From: Bradyrhizobium australiense
GTDB lineage: Bacteria; Pseudomonadota; Alphaproteobacteria; Rhizobiales; Xanthobacteraceae
DNA length: 64,000 bases
Assembly: GCF_013114825.1 (NCBI RefSeq)
Contig: NZ_JAAVLX010000003.1
Span: forward strand, 950,922 to 1,014,921
Reading direction: 5' to 3'
The position numbers and the translations under genes were made by a program. The notes below the pieces were generated by a model, which was not told the DNA's origin, ran no database searches, and saw nothing but the letters and a program-made list of their open reading frames with translations. Each line of letters begins with the position of its first letter. The first letter of the stretch is position 1. Of the stretch, positions 34,608-43,564 are shown piece by piece.

Positions 34608-35571
34608 GGCCGGTGACGAGCATGGGCCGCTGGTGGACCTCGGCAACGAACGTCCGCAGGTACCGGCGCGGGCGCGCAACATGTCGCCGATCGTGCCGCG
34701 GGCATCGATCTCCGGCCGCGCGCTGGTCGCCGTCGTCGCGATCATGACGTTCCTCGCTTCCATCACCACCGGCACTGTGCTGCTCGTCAGCGCGTCGGCG
34801 GCGGAATGGCAGTCCGAAGTCGCCAGCGAGATCACCGTTCAGGTGCGCCCGCAGGCAGGACGCGATCTCGAGCGCGACGTGACCGCGGCGGTGGAGGCGA
34901 TGCGGACGCAGCCCGGCATCGTCCAGGTCACACCATTCAGCAAGGATGAATCGGCCAGATTGCTGGAGCCGTGGCTCGGCAGCGGGCTGTCGATCGAGCA
35001 GTTGCCGGTGCCGCGCGTCGTCGTCGCGCGCGTCCAGCCCGGCACCACGCTTGACCTCGCGACATTGCGCGGCCGGGTGACGCAAGTGGCGCCGTCGGCG
35101 AGCGTCGACGATCACCGCGCCTGGATCGAGCGCATGCGCTCGATGACCGGAGCGACCGTATTCGCCGGCATCGGCATTCTCGCGCTGGTGATCGTGGCGA
35201 CGATCATTTCGGTGTCGTTCGCGACCCGCGGCGCGATGGCGGCGAATCGCCCGATCGTCGAGGTGCTGCACTTCGTCGGCGCTGGCGACCGCTATATCGC
35301 CAACCATTTCCTACGGCATTTTCTCAGGCTCGGACTGGAGGGCGGGCTGATCGGCGGCGGCGCCGCGATGCTGAGCTTCGGCTTTTCCGAATCGATCGCC
35401 AGCTGGTTCTCGGGCACCCCTGTCGGCGATCAATTCGCCGCGCTGCTCGGGACATTTTCGCTGCCGCCGTCGGGCTATCTGGCGCTGGCGGTTCAGGCCG
35501 TGGCGATTGCCGCCATTACCGCCTGGGCATCGCGGCGGACGCTGTTCGCGACGCTGGACGATATCGATTGA
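34600..35571 (+). CDS. ftsX: Cell division protein FtsX
   Basis: The 323-residue protein has a cytoplasmic N-terminus and one membrane helix (LVAVVAIMTFLASITTGTVL), then a periplasmic domain and three further helices (VFAGIGILALVIVATIISVS, FLRLGLEGGLIGGGAAMLSF, YLALAVQAVAIAAITAWASR), the FtsX topology. It is translationally coupled to ftsE. Confidence 0.95.
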   Translation: MSRAGDEHGPLVDLGNERPQVPARARNMSPIVPRASISGRALVAVVAIMTFLASITTGTVLLVSASAAEWQSEVASEITVQVRPQAGRDLERDVTAAVEAMRTQPGIVQVTPFSKDESARLLEPWLGSGLSIEQLPVPRVVVARVQPGTTLDLATLRGRVTQVAPSASVDDHRAWIERMRSMTGATVFAGIGILALVIVATIISVSFATRGAMAANRPIVEVLHFVGAGDRYIANHFLRHFLRLGLEGGLIGGGAAMLSFGFSESIASWFSGTPVGDQFAALLGTFSLPPSGYLALAVQAVAIAAITAWASRRTLFATLDDID

Positions 35572-35685
35572 TGGAGCCAATGGCGCTTTGCAGTGAAGCA
35601 AGTCACGGGCTTGACCGGGGACCGGGACTCCACTTCGCCTGAAAACGTTCTAGAATTATCCGTGGGACGAGGGTTGCCGGACGAT

Positions 35686-36399
35686 ATGGATTTGCAGCAC
35701 GACGATAGCACGCCGAAGACGGCGGCCGCGCGGCCGCGCGGATGGCTGCGCGCCGTCATCGTCGGCTCCCTGGCGATCCTGTTCGTCGGCGCGGCGGTCG
35801 GCTTCATCGCCTTTCTCTCGCAATTGCGCGGCGTCGAAATCAAGCCGGCGCGCAACGCCGACGGCATCGTGGTCTTCACCGGCGGCTCGTCGCGGGTGTC
35901 GGATGCGATGGAATTGCTGGCCGGCGGCTATGGCAAACGGCTGTTGATTTCGGGTGTGCACCGGACCAACGCCGTGAGCGACATTTCGCGCTCGCTGCCC
36001 GACAACCACTCGCTGCTCGGTTGTTGCGTCGATCTCGATCGCTCGGCGGTCAACACGCGCAGCAACGCCGCAGAGACGCGGCGCTGGGCCCGCGAGCGCG
36101 GCTTCAAATCGCTGATCGTGGTGACGTCGAATTACCACATGCCGCGGGCCATCCTGGAATTGTCGCATGCGATGCCTGATGTCACGCTGATTCCGTTCGC
36201 GGTGATCGGCGACAAATGGCGCGACGAGCCGTGGTGGACCAGCGGCGCGACGCTGCGTCTGTTGCTGTCGGAATATGCGAAATATGTCGCGGCCGAAGTG
36301 CGCGTGCGGCTGGCCGATGCGGGTATCGAGGTGATGCCGGAAGTTTCCGATCAGCCTGCGCCGGCGCCGCGCCGGCCAGCGACCGCGCAGGCCAACTAG
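35686..36399 (+). CDS. YdcF family protein (DUF218)
   Basis: From the ATG at 35686 the product is 237 residues, with one membrane helix (AVIVGSLAILFVGAAVGFIA). The DUF218 domain shows DGIVVFTGGSSRVSDAMELL, LLISGVHRTNAVSDI, RSNAAETRRWARERGFKSL and VTSNYHMPRAILELS. Members may act in envelope glycan or antibiotic-target pathways such as SanA/ElyC. It follows ftsX by about 115 bases. In relatives a plsC-type acyltransferase comes next; here it is absent. The stop overlaps the convergent OpgC stop in a shared CTAG. Confidence 0.9.
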   Translation: MDLQHDDSTPKTAAARPRGWLRAVIVGSLAILFVGAAVGFIAFLSQLRGVEIKPARNADGIVVFTGGSSRVSDAMELLAGGYGKRLLISGVHRTNAVSDISRSLPDNHSLLGCCVDLDRSAVNTRSNAAETRRWARERGFKSLIVVTSNYHMPRAILELSHAMPDVTLIPFAVIGDKWRDEPWWTSGATLRLLLSEYAKYVAAEVRVRLADAGIEVMPEVSDQPAPAPRRPATAQAN

Positions 36400-38069
36400 G
36401 GTACGTACATAAATCCCGAATGGCGTATCCGGCATCCCGTCGGGCGGGTCAACATGTCCGTTAAGGGGCCGATACGGACATGAGGATAACGCGCTACCGC
36501 TCGCTCATTCGCACCTGACAAGGCACGAACGCGATACATCCGCCAAGAATAGCGGCGAGGCCACGACTCCGTAGGAAATCCCGTGTGACATTCCCGCCAT
36601 GGGAGCGCAAGGCACGTGGTGAGCCCGTGCTGAACAGGATTGTCAAAAGCTATATTCCGACGATGCGATGTCGCCGTTGCATTCTTGGCAGCCATGGCTG
36701 CAGGCTTCCGCGACGCCGCGATGACATCCGCCTTGAGCCGGACCGATTCGTCTGCGAGGCCGGGCACCCGGTCGGATTGCCCCTGCGCAAACCGGCAATC
36801 GATGACGAGGTTCTGGCGACCGGCCCGTCCGAACTCGCGCAGCCCTCGGCGAAACGCCTCCAGGAGGCGCCAGGCGGCGGCGCCCCAGCCTTCCCGCGGG
36901 GCGCGCACACCCATATACAGTGCGACGGTCGACTGCTGCCTGGGTTTGATGTTGATCAAGTTCAGCAGCTTCGCCGCCACGATCATCATCAGGACGCCAC
37001 TAACGCTGAGCACGATCTGCATCGCCACCCCCTCCGAGATATCGAGGAGCGCCAGGACGCTGGCGAGCGTAAGCAGAACGCCGAGGCAGTAGATCGGTAA
37101 CGAGTTCTTGCCACAGAGAATGGCGCCGCGCATCACCGCCGTCGTCAGCCCTCGTTGATTGGGAGGCACGAGCCATACCGCCAAAACCGCAAGGGCCAAA
37201 AAATGCAGCAGTCGCAATGGATCGAGATTTGATTTGTCCATCGGGTAAGGCAGCCTCAGCAGCGCCTGCGGGATGAGTTCGTCCAGCGGTTTGATCCTCC
37301 AGCTCAATGCGATGAGGAGACTGAACACCAGATAGAGAACGGCAGGCACAAGCGCCGTGCGTGACGTCACCCATGGCCGCACTCTCTCTCCCTCGATCAT
37401 CCACCATGCGCCAAGTACGACGAGCAGCTGCCAGGCCAGCGGATTGAAGGCCCAGTGGCCGTTCGGCCACGCCGGCATAGTCCAGCCGAACACATGTACC
37501 AGGGCATAAAGCGCCAGCGAGGCGCCAAGCGTCACGTTCGGCAGTCGCAGCAGCAGCCACAGCAACGGCGCGAACAAGAGATGAAGAAGCACGAAGATCG
37601 GCAACACGTCGGTATTGACCGGACAGTATTGTAAGATCGCCGCGTGCGCGAGCGTCGCGCCCGGCTGGTCCAACAGAATGCGCGTATTGCTCTGGTCAGC
37701 AAGGCGGTCCCCGCCTGCGAGGTAAACCAAGATGGCGCAGGCGAGCGTGAGCAGCAGAAATGCGACATAAATGTCCCAGCTTCGCCGCAGTGTCCGGCTG
37801 ATCACGCCGGTCCAGCCCTCGCAGCGCCATATCTTGCCGTAGGCCAGTGCGCAGGTCACACCCGAGACGAACATGAACACCTCCGCGGCATCGCTGAAGC
37901 CGTAGTTCCGCAGCGTCAGCCAACTTCCGATGTTGTTGGGGACATGGTCCAGAAAGATGCACCAGAGCGCGATGCCGCGGCAGGCATCAATGCGCAGATC
38001 GCGGCCGTAGTCTTTCAACTCCGGCAGCGCGCTTACCAATGGCGTCGGGGTGGCAGTTCGATCATGCAT
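36396..38069 (-). CDS. opgC: OpgC-type succinyltransferase with aberrant 160-residue C-terminal tail
   Basis: From the ATG at 38069 the product is 557 residues. The first 390 match OpgC (DUF1624/acyltransferase-3-like): DLRIDACRGIALWCIFLDHV, FSDAAEVFMFVSGVTCALAY, and about ten membrane helices ending at VLMMIVAAKLLNLINIKPRQ. OpgC decorates periplasmic glucans with succinyl groups. The family usually ends about here. The remaining ~160 residues are soluble, Arg/Pro-rich and unlike the family, so the original stop has probably been lost by a mutation and the frame reads through into intergenic DNA. The domain itself looks intact. Confidence 0.85.
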   Translation of the reverse strand: MHDRTATPTPLVSALPELKDYGRDLRIDACRGIALWCIFLDHVPNNIGSWLTLRNYGFSDAAEVFMFVSGVTCALAYGKIWRCEGWTGVISRTLRRSWDIYVAFLLLTLACAILVYLAGGDRLADQSNTRILLDQPGATLAHAAILQYCPVNTDVLPIFVLLHLLFAPLLWLLLRLPNVTLGASLALYALVHVFGWTMPAWPNGHWAFNPLAWQLLVVLGAWWMIEGERVRPWVTSRTALVPAVLYLVFSLLIALSWRIKPLDELIPQALLRLPYPMDKSNLDPLRLLHFLALAVLAVWLVPPNQRGLTTAVMRGAILCGKNSLPIYCLGVLLTLASVLALLDISEGVAMQIVLSVSGVLMMIVAAKLLNLINIKPRQQSTVALYMGVRAPREGWGAAAWRLLEAFRRGLREFGRAGRQNLVIDCRFAQGQSDRVPGLADESVRLKADVIAASRKPAAMAAKNATATSHRRNIAFDNPVQHGLTTCLALPWRECHTGFPTESWPRRYSWRMYRVRALSGANERAVARYPHVRIGPLTDMLTRPTGCRIRHSGFMYVP

Positions 38070-38674
38070 CTGGTTGCCCCGTCCGGCGTGCAAGTACGCT
38101 TCAAGAGGAACGATCACGAGGGACAGAATTTGACAAAAACTCGCCGTCAGAAACTGCGGGATTGTAACAACGCCGCAGTCTAGATCTGCTTCACGCCGAA
38201 CGCAGCCACGACAGCTATTGCGACGATAGTCATATGGCCTCCTGGCGGTGAGGCTGTCCGTCGACGACCATCGTTCAACCGGCGCAGCATGTAAATCAGC
38301 CGGAGGTCCACACAGAGAGGTTCCTTGGTCCTATGATCAAGGTACCGTACAGGTCTCGGTATCAATTTGACATCGGTCAGACACATCATGGGCATTTTAC
38401 CGTTGCGCATAGGCGATGGAGACTCTGAATCCCGCGTAGTTCGCGCTCGCTTTTTCGGTGTCTTACTGTGTGAGGCGATTGCAACTATAGCATACAGCGC
38501 CATTCGGCTCCTACCTTGAGTGCCTAGCATCGAACCGCTGGTTGGGTCAGGGATGGAGGACCGACGGTTTCGGGCAGCCAGTCTTCCGCCAGCTTCTTCG
38601 TCGCCAAAGACCCGAAGGTGGGTGTATGATTTTCCAATTGGATCTCCGTGCGATGAGATGACGGAGAGCTTTTT
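38070..38674. other. Intergenic region without a recognised gene
   Basis: This 605-base gap carries the upstream regions of the divergent opgC-like and response regulator genes. The only long minus-strand frame here runs into the response regulator antisense and looks like shadow. I see no repeat element. Confidence 0.5.
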
Positions 38675-39337
38675 ATGAAGGTTCTTGTTGTCGACGATCA
38701 CGCATTGATTCGCGAGGCGTTGCGCGCTTTGTTGAACGAACTGAAGCGGGACGCCGTCATATTTGAAGCTTCGAGCAGCCGTCAGGCAATGCACATCGTC
38801 GAGGAACATCCCGATATCAGCCTCATTTTGCTTGATATCAATTTGCCTGATCGAGATGGCTTCTCTGTCCTCCGCGAACTGCGTGAACGCTATGCGACCA
38901 TTGCTATCATCATTCTCTCGTCCTCGGATGATCAAGACACGGTCAAGCGCGCTTTCAAACTTGGCGCTCTCGGTTTCATCCCGAAAACTACGGACCGTGA
39001 GGTCATGCTCAACGCTATCAAGTTAGTGTTCTCGGGCGGTGTTTACATTCCTTCGGAAATTCTGGAGGAAACGACGTGTCCTCGGCTTACAAATAACCCA
39101 GCGACGCGCGATTCTCTTAAGGATCTCGGGTTGACCGAGCGGCAGATTGAAGTGCTTGCGCTCCTGATGAAGGGAAGGAGCAACAAGGTCATTGCCAAGA
39201 CCCTCAATATGGCAGTGCCGACAGTGAAGAACCACATCACGGTCGTTCTCAAGGCGCTCAGCGTAACGAGCCGCACCGAGGCAGTAATAAAATTAGGAAA
39301 AATGGGCTGGGAATTGCCGCCGAAATCTGAATCATAA
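38675..39337 (+). CDS. NarL/FixJ-family response regulator
   Basis: The 220-residue protein has a receiver with the DD pair at 7-8, acceptor Asp54 (LILLDINLPDRDG) and Lys in GFIPKTTDRE, then a LuxR-type helix-turn-helix (LGLTERQIEVLALLMKGRSN, VPTVKNHITVVLKALSV). Its stop overlaps the stop of the convergent MASE1 hybrid kinase by 6 bases. Base composition is less GC-rich than its neighbours, shared with the kinase. Likely the output partner of that kinase. Confidence 0.92.
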   Translation: MKVLVVDDHALIREALRALLNELKRDAVIFEASSSRQAMHIVEEHPDISLILLDINLPDRDGFSVLRELRERYATIAIIILSSSDDQDTVKRAFKLGALGFIPKTTDREVMLNAIKLVFSGGVYIPSEILEETTCPRLTNNPATRDSLKDLGLTERQIEVLALLMKGRSNKVIAKTLNMAVPTVKNHITVVLKALSVTSRTEAVIKLGKMGWELPPKSES

Positions 39338-41452
39338 ACCCGCCCCGGCGTTTCTCCTATCGTCATGATCCTTAAAGAGTTCGTGCATGACAGCCCGGAG
39401 CCGCATTGGGTCGACAGGCTTGTGCAGCAAAATGTATCCTCTATCCTTAGCCTCACGCAATGGTTCAGGTGCCGTATCGCCGCTGATGAGAATAGCTGGA
39501 ATTGATGAACCAAACGCCGCATTAACTTGTTCAATTGCTCGGATCCCGGTCTTTCCGTTCGCAAGATGATAATCCGAGATTATAAGATCGGGGCGTTGTC
39601 GACTATCAGCGAGTCGGATAAGCGCAGCTTCGTCAGATCCGGCGGTAAGGACGGAGTATCCCCATTTGCCAAGCAATCCGCCCGTTCCCTCCTGCACAAT
39701 TGGAGCATCGGCAATAACAAGGATTACCTTGCCTTCGACCGCAAAGGCTGCGGGATTAGGTGACTCTGCGGGCGCTGTAGACGTGACGCATTCATTGGCC
39801 ATTGGAACCAGGATCGCGAATCGCGAACCTCGGCCCACAGTCGAAGCTAAGTCGATTTGATGGTTGAGAAGCAGGCGAAGCTTGTCGACAATAGCCAGGC
39901 CGAGCCCCAGGCCCCCGTAGCGGTTCCGTTCTAAAGCAGGAAGTTGAAAAAAATCGCCAAAGATATTCTGCTTCTGATCCTCAGGAATGCCGGGACCGCT
40001 ATCCCATACTTCGATACGCAACATTTCACCGCGCGGACGACATCCGACGATGATCCCGCCCTGCAACGTATAGCGCACAGCATTGGATACCAGATTGAGC
40101 AGTATGCGTTCGAGCAGCATGGCGTCGCTCCGCACCCAGGCGTCACTTCGTCTAACCCGAAGGCGCAAACCTTTTTCTCGCGTTGCCTGGTCAAACGTCG
40201 CCTGAATTTTTTGCAACAGGCGCGCGATCGGGAATTCGGTAATTTTTGGTGTAAGAACCCCAGCATCGAGCCTGGAAATATCCAGGAGCGAATTGAACAT
40301 TTCATCCAATTCTTTGCGCGTTGCATCGACCCGCTCGATCGTCTTTGTCCTTTCCCCCGATTTGAGCGGCGTGCGCAGCTGTGCAACGAACAGGCCCAGT
40401 GCATGTAATGGCTGCCGCAAATCATGGCTTGCCATGGCAAAAAAGCGGGATTTTGCTGCGTTGGCGAGCTCCAGCTGTTGCGTACGCTCTGCAACCTTCC
40501 GCTCGAGTTCGATCTGCGCGCGGCGCAGACTTTCCTCCGCTTTCTTGCGCACCTCGACATCGGCGCTCAGTAACAAGCTTGGAACGGTAATACTGATCAA
40601 GAACATCAACACCGGCAGGAATGAAGCGTTGAGATCTGCGGTCGTGAAGGGGCCGCCGCCGGTGAGCGTCCCCCAAATCGTGATGCCCGCAAGCACCAGC
40701 GCGACCGTTGCGGTGTCGCGTGGACCGCGGCGCAACGCCGCCCACAACATTGGCAAGATCGCAAGAAAACCCAGTGGATCTCGGCCCGGCGTTTGCTCGA
40801 TCAGGGGGCTGAAAGCAATGAGTCCAACAGCCGCCGCTGTCGCGAGGACGCCGATCGTCTCCAAAAATTCATTGCGGTTGAAAGCGTGATAATGGCTTGA
40901 TGCCCAAAGCACAATAACGGGGGCAACGACCAGCGCGCCGGTCACATCTCCCAGCCACCATGTGACCCAGGCGTCCGCGAAATCCCTCCATTCAATGTAC
41001 CCGACTGTTGCCAGGCTGGTCAGTCCAATGCTGGCGCTGATCGGTGTCGCGATCAGGAAGCAAATCAGAGCAAACTTCACGACAGAATTTGGCGTCGAAA
41101 ACGTATTACATCCGCTCGACCATCGATTGATCAGATAAGCGCCAACAACCGCTTCAAGAGAGTTGCCGGTTGCAATCGCAATTGCGGTGGCAACCGAGCC
41201 GGCGGTCGTCGCATTGGCGATCACCGCCGCCGCGAAAATTGCAGGCCAGGTCCGATACCCCCACAACAGCACCGCCGCCAGCGCGACACCCGTCGGTGGC
41301 CAAATTGGCGTTGCGCTGGGATGAATAGAGGCGAGAGCAAGACCGCCTTTTGCCAATGCGAAATAGATCGCTCCAATTGCGACCAGATCGCCGGCATAGC
41401 TAATGCCTCGGCGGAAATTTATCTCCGGCGTTAGTGATCGTGGATCGGACAT
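39332..41452 (-). CDS. MASE1-domain hybrid histidine kinase with receiver
   Basis: From the ATG at 41452 the product is 706 residues; the upstream in-frame ATG at 41593 would place the FixK box inside the gene. The MASE1 sensor spans about residues 20-310 with eight membrane helices (IWPPTGVALAAVLLWGYRTW, WWLGDVTGALVVAPVIVLW). Next are HisKA (FAMASHDLRQPLHALGLFV), HATPase_c (NLVSNAVRYTLQGG, GGLGLGLAIVDKL) and a receiver with acceptor Asp in LIISDYHLANGKTG. The receiver's usual acidic pair is reduced to a single Asp (VIADAPIVQEG). It should phosphorelay to the convergent regulator. Confidence 0.92.
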   Translation of the reverse strand: MSDPRSLTPEINFRRGISYAGDLVAIGAIYFALAKGGLALASIHPSATPIWPPTGVALAAVLLWGYRTWPAIFAAAVIANATTAGSVATAIAIATGNSLEAVVGAYLINRWSSGCNTFSTPNSVVKFALICFLIATPISASIGLTSLATVGYIEWRDFADAWVTWWLGDVTGALVVAPVIVLWASSHYHAFNRNEFLETIGVLATAAAVGLIAFSPLIEQTPGRDPLGFLAILPMLWAALRRGPRDTATVALVLAGITIWGTLTGGGPFTTADLNASFLPVLMFLISITVPSLLLSADVEVRKKAEESLRRAQIELERKVAERTQQLELANAAKSRFFAMASHDLRQPLHALGLFVAQLRTPLKSGERTKTIERVDATRKELDEMFNSLLDISRLDAGVLTPKITEFPIARLLQKIQATFDQATREKGLRLRVRRSDAWVRSDAMLLERILLNLVSNAVRYTLQGGIIVGCRPRGEMLRIEVWDSGPGIPEDQKQNIFGDFFQLPALERNRYGGLGLGLAIVDKLRLLLNHQIDLASTVGRGSRFAILVPMANECVTSTAPAESPNPAAFAVEGKVILVIADAPIVQEGTGGLLGKWGYSVLTAGSDEAALIRLADSRQRPDLIISDYHLANGKTGIRAIEQVNAAFGSSIPAILISGDTAPEPLREAKDRGYILLHKPVDPMRLRAVMHELFKDHDDRRNAGAGL

Positions 41453-41509
41453 TGTCGACGCCTGGACTAGGCAATTGGATCCTCCACCATGACTGACCTT
41501 CTGATCTCC

Positions 41510-41523
41510 TTGATAAAGATCAA
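41510..41523 (-). promoter_or_regulatory. FixK/FNR-type box upstream of the MASE1 kinase
   Basis: TTGATAAAGATCAA is an exact TTGAT-N4-ATCAA palindrome, the site of FixK2/FNR proteins in rhizobia. Its centre is about 64 bases upstream of the kinase ATG at 41452, so binding could activate transcription under low oxygen. No other exact copy was noticed in the window. Confidence 0.7.
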
Positions 41524-41953
41524 AGATCGATACTTTCCCGTTTACCAAGCGGTTGATATGTCCGACCGGGTGCGACAATGCAACACTCCGCAAGATGCGC
41601 TCAGATCGGATTGATCACCGCAGTCTGCTGACGACGAAGAGATGGCGCGGGCGATGGAGAATCAGGCAGACTTGCTGTTCAGGCGTCTTCATCTCCACGA
41701 ACCGCTTGTTTGGCCGGACAACGGCCCTGCAGATCGCGTCAGCATCAGTGGTACGGAACACACCGCAATTGCGCCCCGAGGAATTCGCGCCGTGTGCACC
41801 CCGGGCTTTCGAAAAGAAGCATTGTACGACGAAGACAGGCCCTCCGAAAGGACCGATTTGGATTCCCGGACAAGGTCGCTGTGTGCGACATTAAGCCCCA
41901 TCTCTCGTTGCGGTCACAGATCGGGATAGGGGGAGCCTCGGGGCTCCGCCCAC

Positions 41954-42215
41954 CGCAAGCGGGCGGCAGCCGAAGCCCGCGAAAGCGAGCGGCCTTACCG
42001 CGAAGCCCTGATGGAGCTCGCGCACGCCGATCGCGTTGCTACAACGGGGCAGATGACTTCTCGATTGCCCATGAAATCAGTCAGCCGATTGCGGCGACGA
42101 TGACCAACGCACAGGCCGGGTTGAACTGGCTAGACGCTCAGTCTCCAAATCTGGAGGTGGCACAAGACTACACGTCGAGAAGGATCGTTCTCGAAAGGCA
42201 GAAGTTGCCACTGTA
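41954..42215 (+). pseudogene. Frameshifted fragment of a PAS-type histidine kinase
   Basis: In one frame 41954-42056 reads RKRAAAEARESERPYREALM and ELAHADRVATTGQMT; after a one-base shift near 42058 the next frame reads IAHEISQPIAATMTNAQAGL and NWLDAQSPNLEVAQ. Together these are the HisKA region of the large rhizobial sensor-kinase family with HEVNQPIAA-type H-boxes. Similarity fades after about 42180. No PAS domain, ATPase domain or start remains, so this is a relic. Confidence 0.75.
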
Positions 42216-42576
42216 TCGCCTTGCTCAGAACGTCGGCTTCGGGTCCATAAGCGGACCAAATCTAGCTGCGAGCGTCCCTCCCGTTTTTGGCGGCGAGTTC
42301 TTTCGCGATCATGGCCCCGGTTTATTTCGGAACCGCCCCAAGCCTCTTGGGGTATGTTGCGAAGCTATCTCAACCCGAAACTCCCGCAAAACTCCCGCCA
42401 CCTAAACCCGTCAATTCGTTGTCGCGTGCAAAGCCGATGCGCGGCCTCGAGAGCCGTACGGTGGCTTCGCAACGTTACCTTAGCCTCGTCGAGTCGCAGA
42501 CTCCATTGGCAGACTTGGCGCATCGCAGAAGCGTTGCTCGATCACGACGGATTTCATGAATCTCCTTTCGATTCGG
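42216..42576. other. Intergenic stretch, possible decayed DNA
   Basis: No gene is recognised. Short frames lack ribosome binding sites and family resemblance. The stretch follows the kinase relic and precedes the stop of the oxidoreductase gene. Confidence 0.45.
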
Positions 42577-43563
42577 TCAAAGGTCGCGTCTGACCTGCAG
42601 CACGATTCGCCCCATCGCGCTCCGGTTCGCAACCAAGCTCATCGCCTCACCGGCACGCTGAAGCGGAAGCACCCGGTCAACCTGCGGGCGGAGCTTACTC
42701 TCGCCGACCCATGCCATGATGGCCTCCGTCGCGCGGGCAGCTTCGTCTGGATAGCGCTCCATCCAGGCACCGACGAAGACCCCGACGACCGAATAGTTCT
42801 TGAGCAGGGGCAGATTCATGGCGAGCGACGGAATCTCGCCGCTTGTGAAGCCGATTGGGAGCAGCCGGCCGTTCCAGCCCATAAGCCTTGCAAGGACGGC
42901 GAAGGGCGCGCCGCCAACATTGTCAACGCAGACATCGAGGCCTTTGCCGTCCGCAAGAACCTTCACACGTTCACGCACCTCTTCGCATGAATGGTCGACG
43001 ACCTCGGCGGCGCCATGCGTGCGGACCATGGCCGCCTTCGCAGCACTGCCCACGACGGCAATGACCCGCGCGCCGATCAAATGCGCAATCTCGACGCAGG
43101 CGAGGCCAACCCCGCCGGCGGCCCCCGTCACAAGCACCGTCTCACCGGCCTGCAGCCGCGCCCGCTCGACCAGCGCGTACCAGGCCGTGAGATAGGTGTT
43201 CATGACTGTTGACCCCACTATGAAATCAACGTCGACCGGCAGCAATGCGACGCTGCTCTCCTTGGCAACCATGCGCTCCGCAAATGCACCGAACCAGTTT
43301 GCGCAACTGACCCGATCGCCGGGCCGGAAGCGCGTGACCCGGTCGCCACAGGCCAGCACGATTCCGGCGGCGTCCGTTCCCGGCACATAGGGAAGGGCCG
43401 GCCGCATCTGATAGCCGCCACAGCTCATCAGATAATCCATGTAGCTGACGGACGCGGCATGGACGTCGACGAGAACCTCGTTTGCTGCCGGGCGCGGTTC
43501 GGCGATCTCGGTGAAGCTCAGGGCTTCGATGCCTTTGAAGGCCTTGCAAAGAATGGCGCGCAT
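42577..43563 (-). CDS. NADPH:quinone oxidoreductase family protein (MDR superfamily)
   Basis: The 328-residue protein has the MDR quinone reductase layout: N-terminal GroES-like domain (EVLVDVHAASVSYMDYLMSC), PYVPGTDAAGIVLACGDRVT, nucleotide site VTGAAGGVGLACVEIAHLIG and the C-terminal DRVLPLQRAGEAMSLV. Zinc ligands of alcohol dehydrogenases are missing, as expected for this branch. Its ATG is one base after the mddA stop, so the two are cotranscribed. It may reduce an enone, quinone or a product of the MddA step, but no substrate can be named. Confidence 0.9.
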   Translation of the reverse strand: MRAILCKAFKGIEALSFTEIAEPRPAANEVLVDVHAASVSYMDYLMSCGGYQMRPALPYVPGTDAAGIVLACGDRVTRFRPGDRVSCANWFGAFAERMVAKESSVALLPVDVDFIVGSTVMNTYLTAWYALVERARLQAGETVLVTGAAGGVGLACVEIAHLIGARVIAVVGSAAKAAMVRTHGAAEVVDHSCEEVRERVKVLADGKGLDVCVDNVGGAPFAVLARLMGWNGRLLPIGFTSGEIPSLAMNLPLLKNYSVVGVFVGAWMERYPDEAARATEAIMAWVGESKLRPQVDRVLPLQRAGEAMSLVANRSAMGRIVLQVRRDL

Positions 43564-43564
43564 C

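Noticed and set aside
38180..38935. 251-codon minus-strand frame
   Set aside because: Half lies antisense to the NarL-type regulator and the rest has no motif or ribosome binding site.
41710..42405. 231-codon plus-strand frame as an intact gene
   Set aside because: Only a short stretch resembles a kinase and it requires a frameshift; the rest has no coding character.
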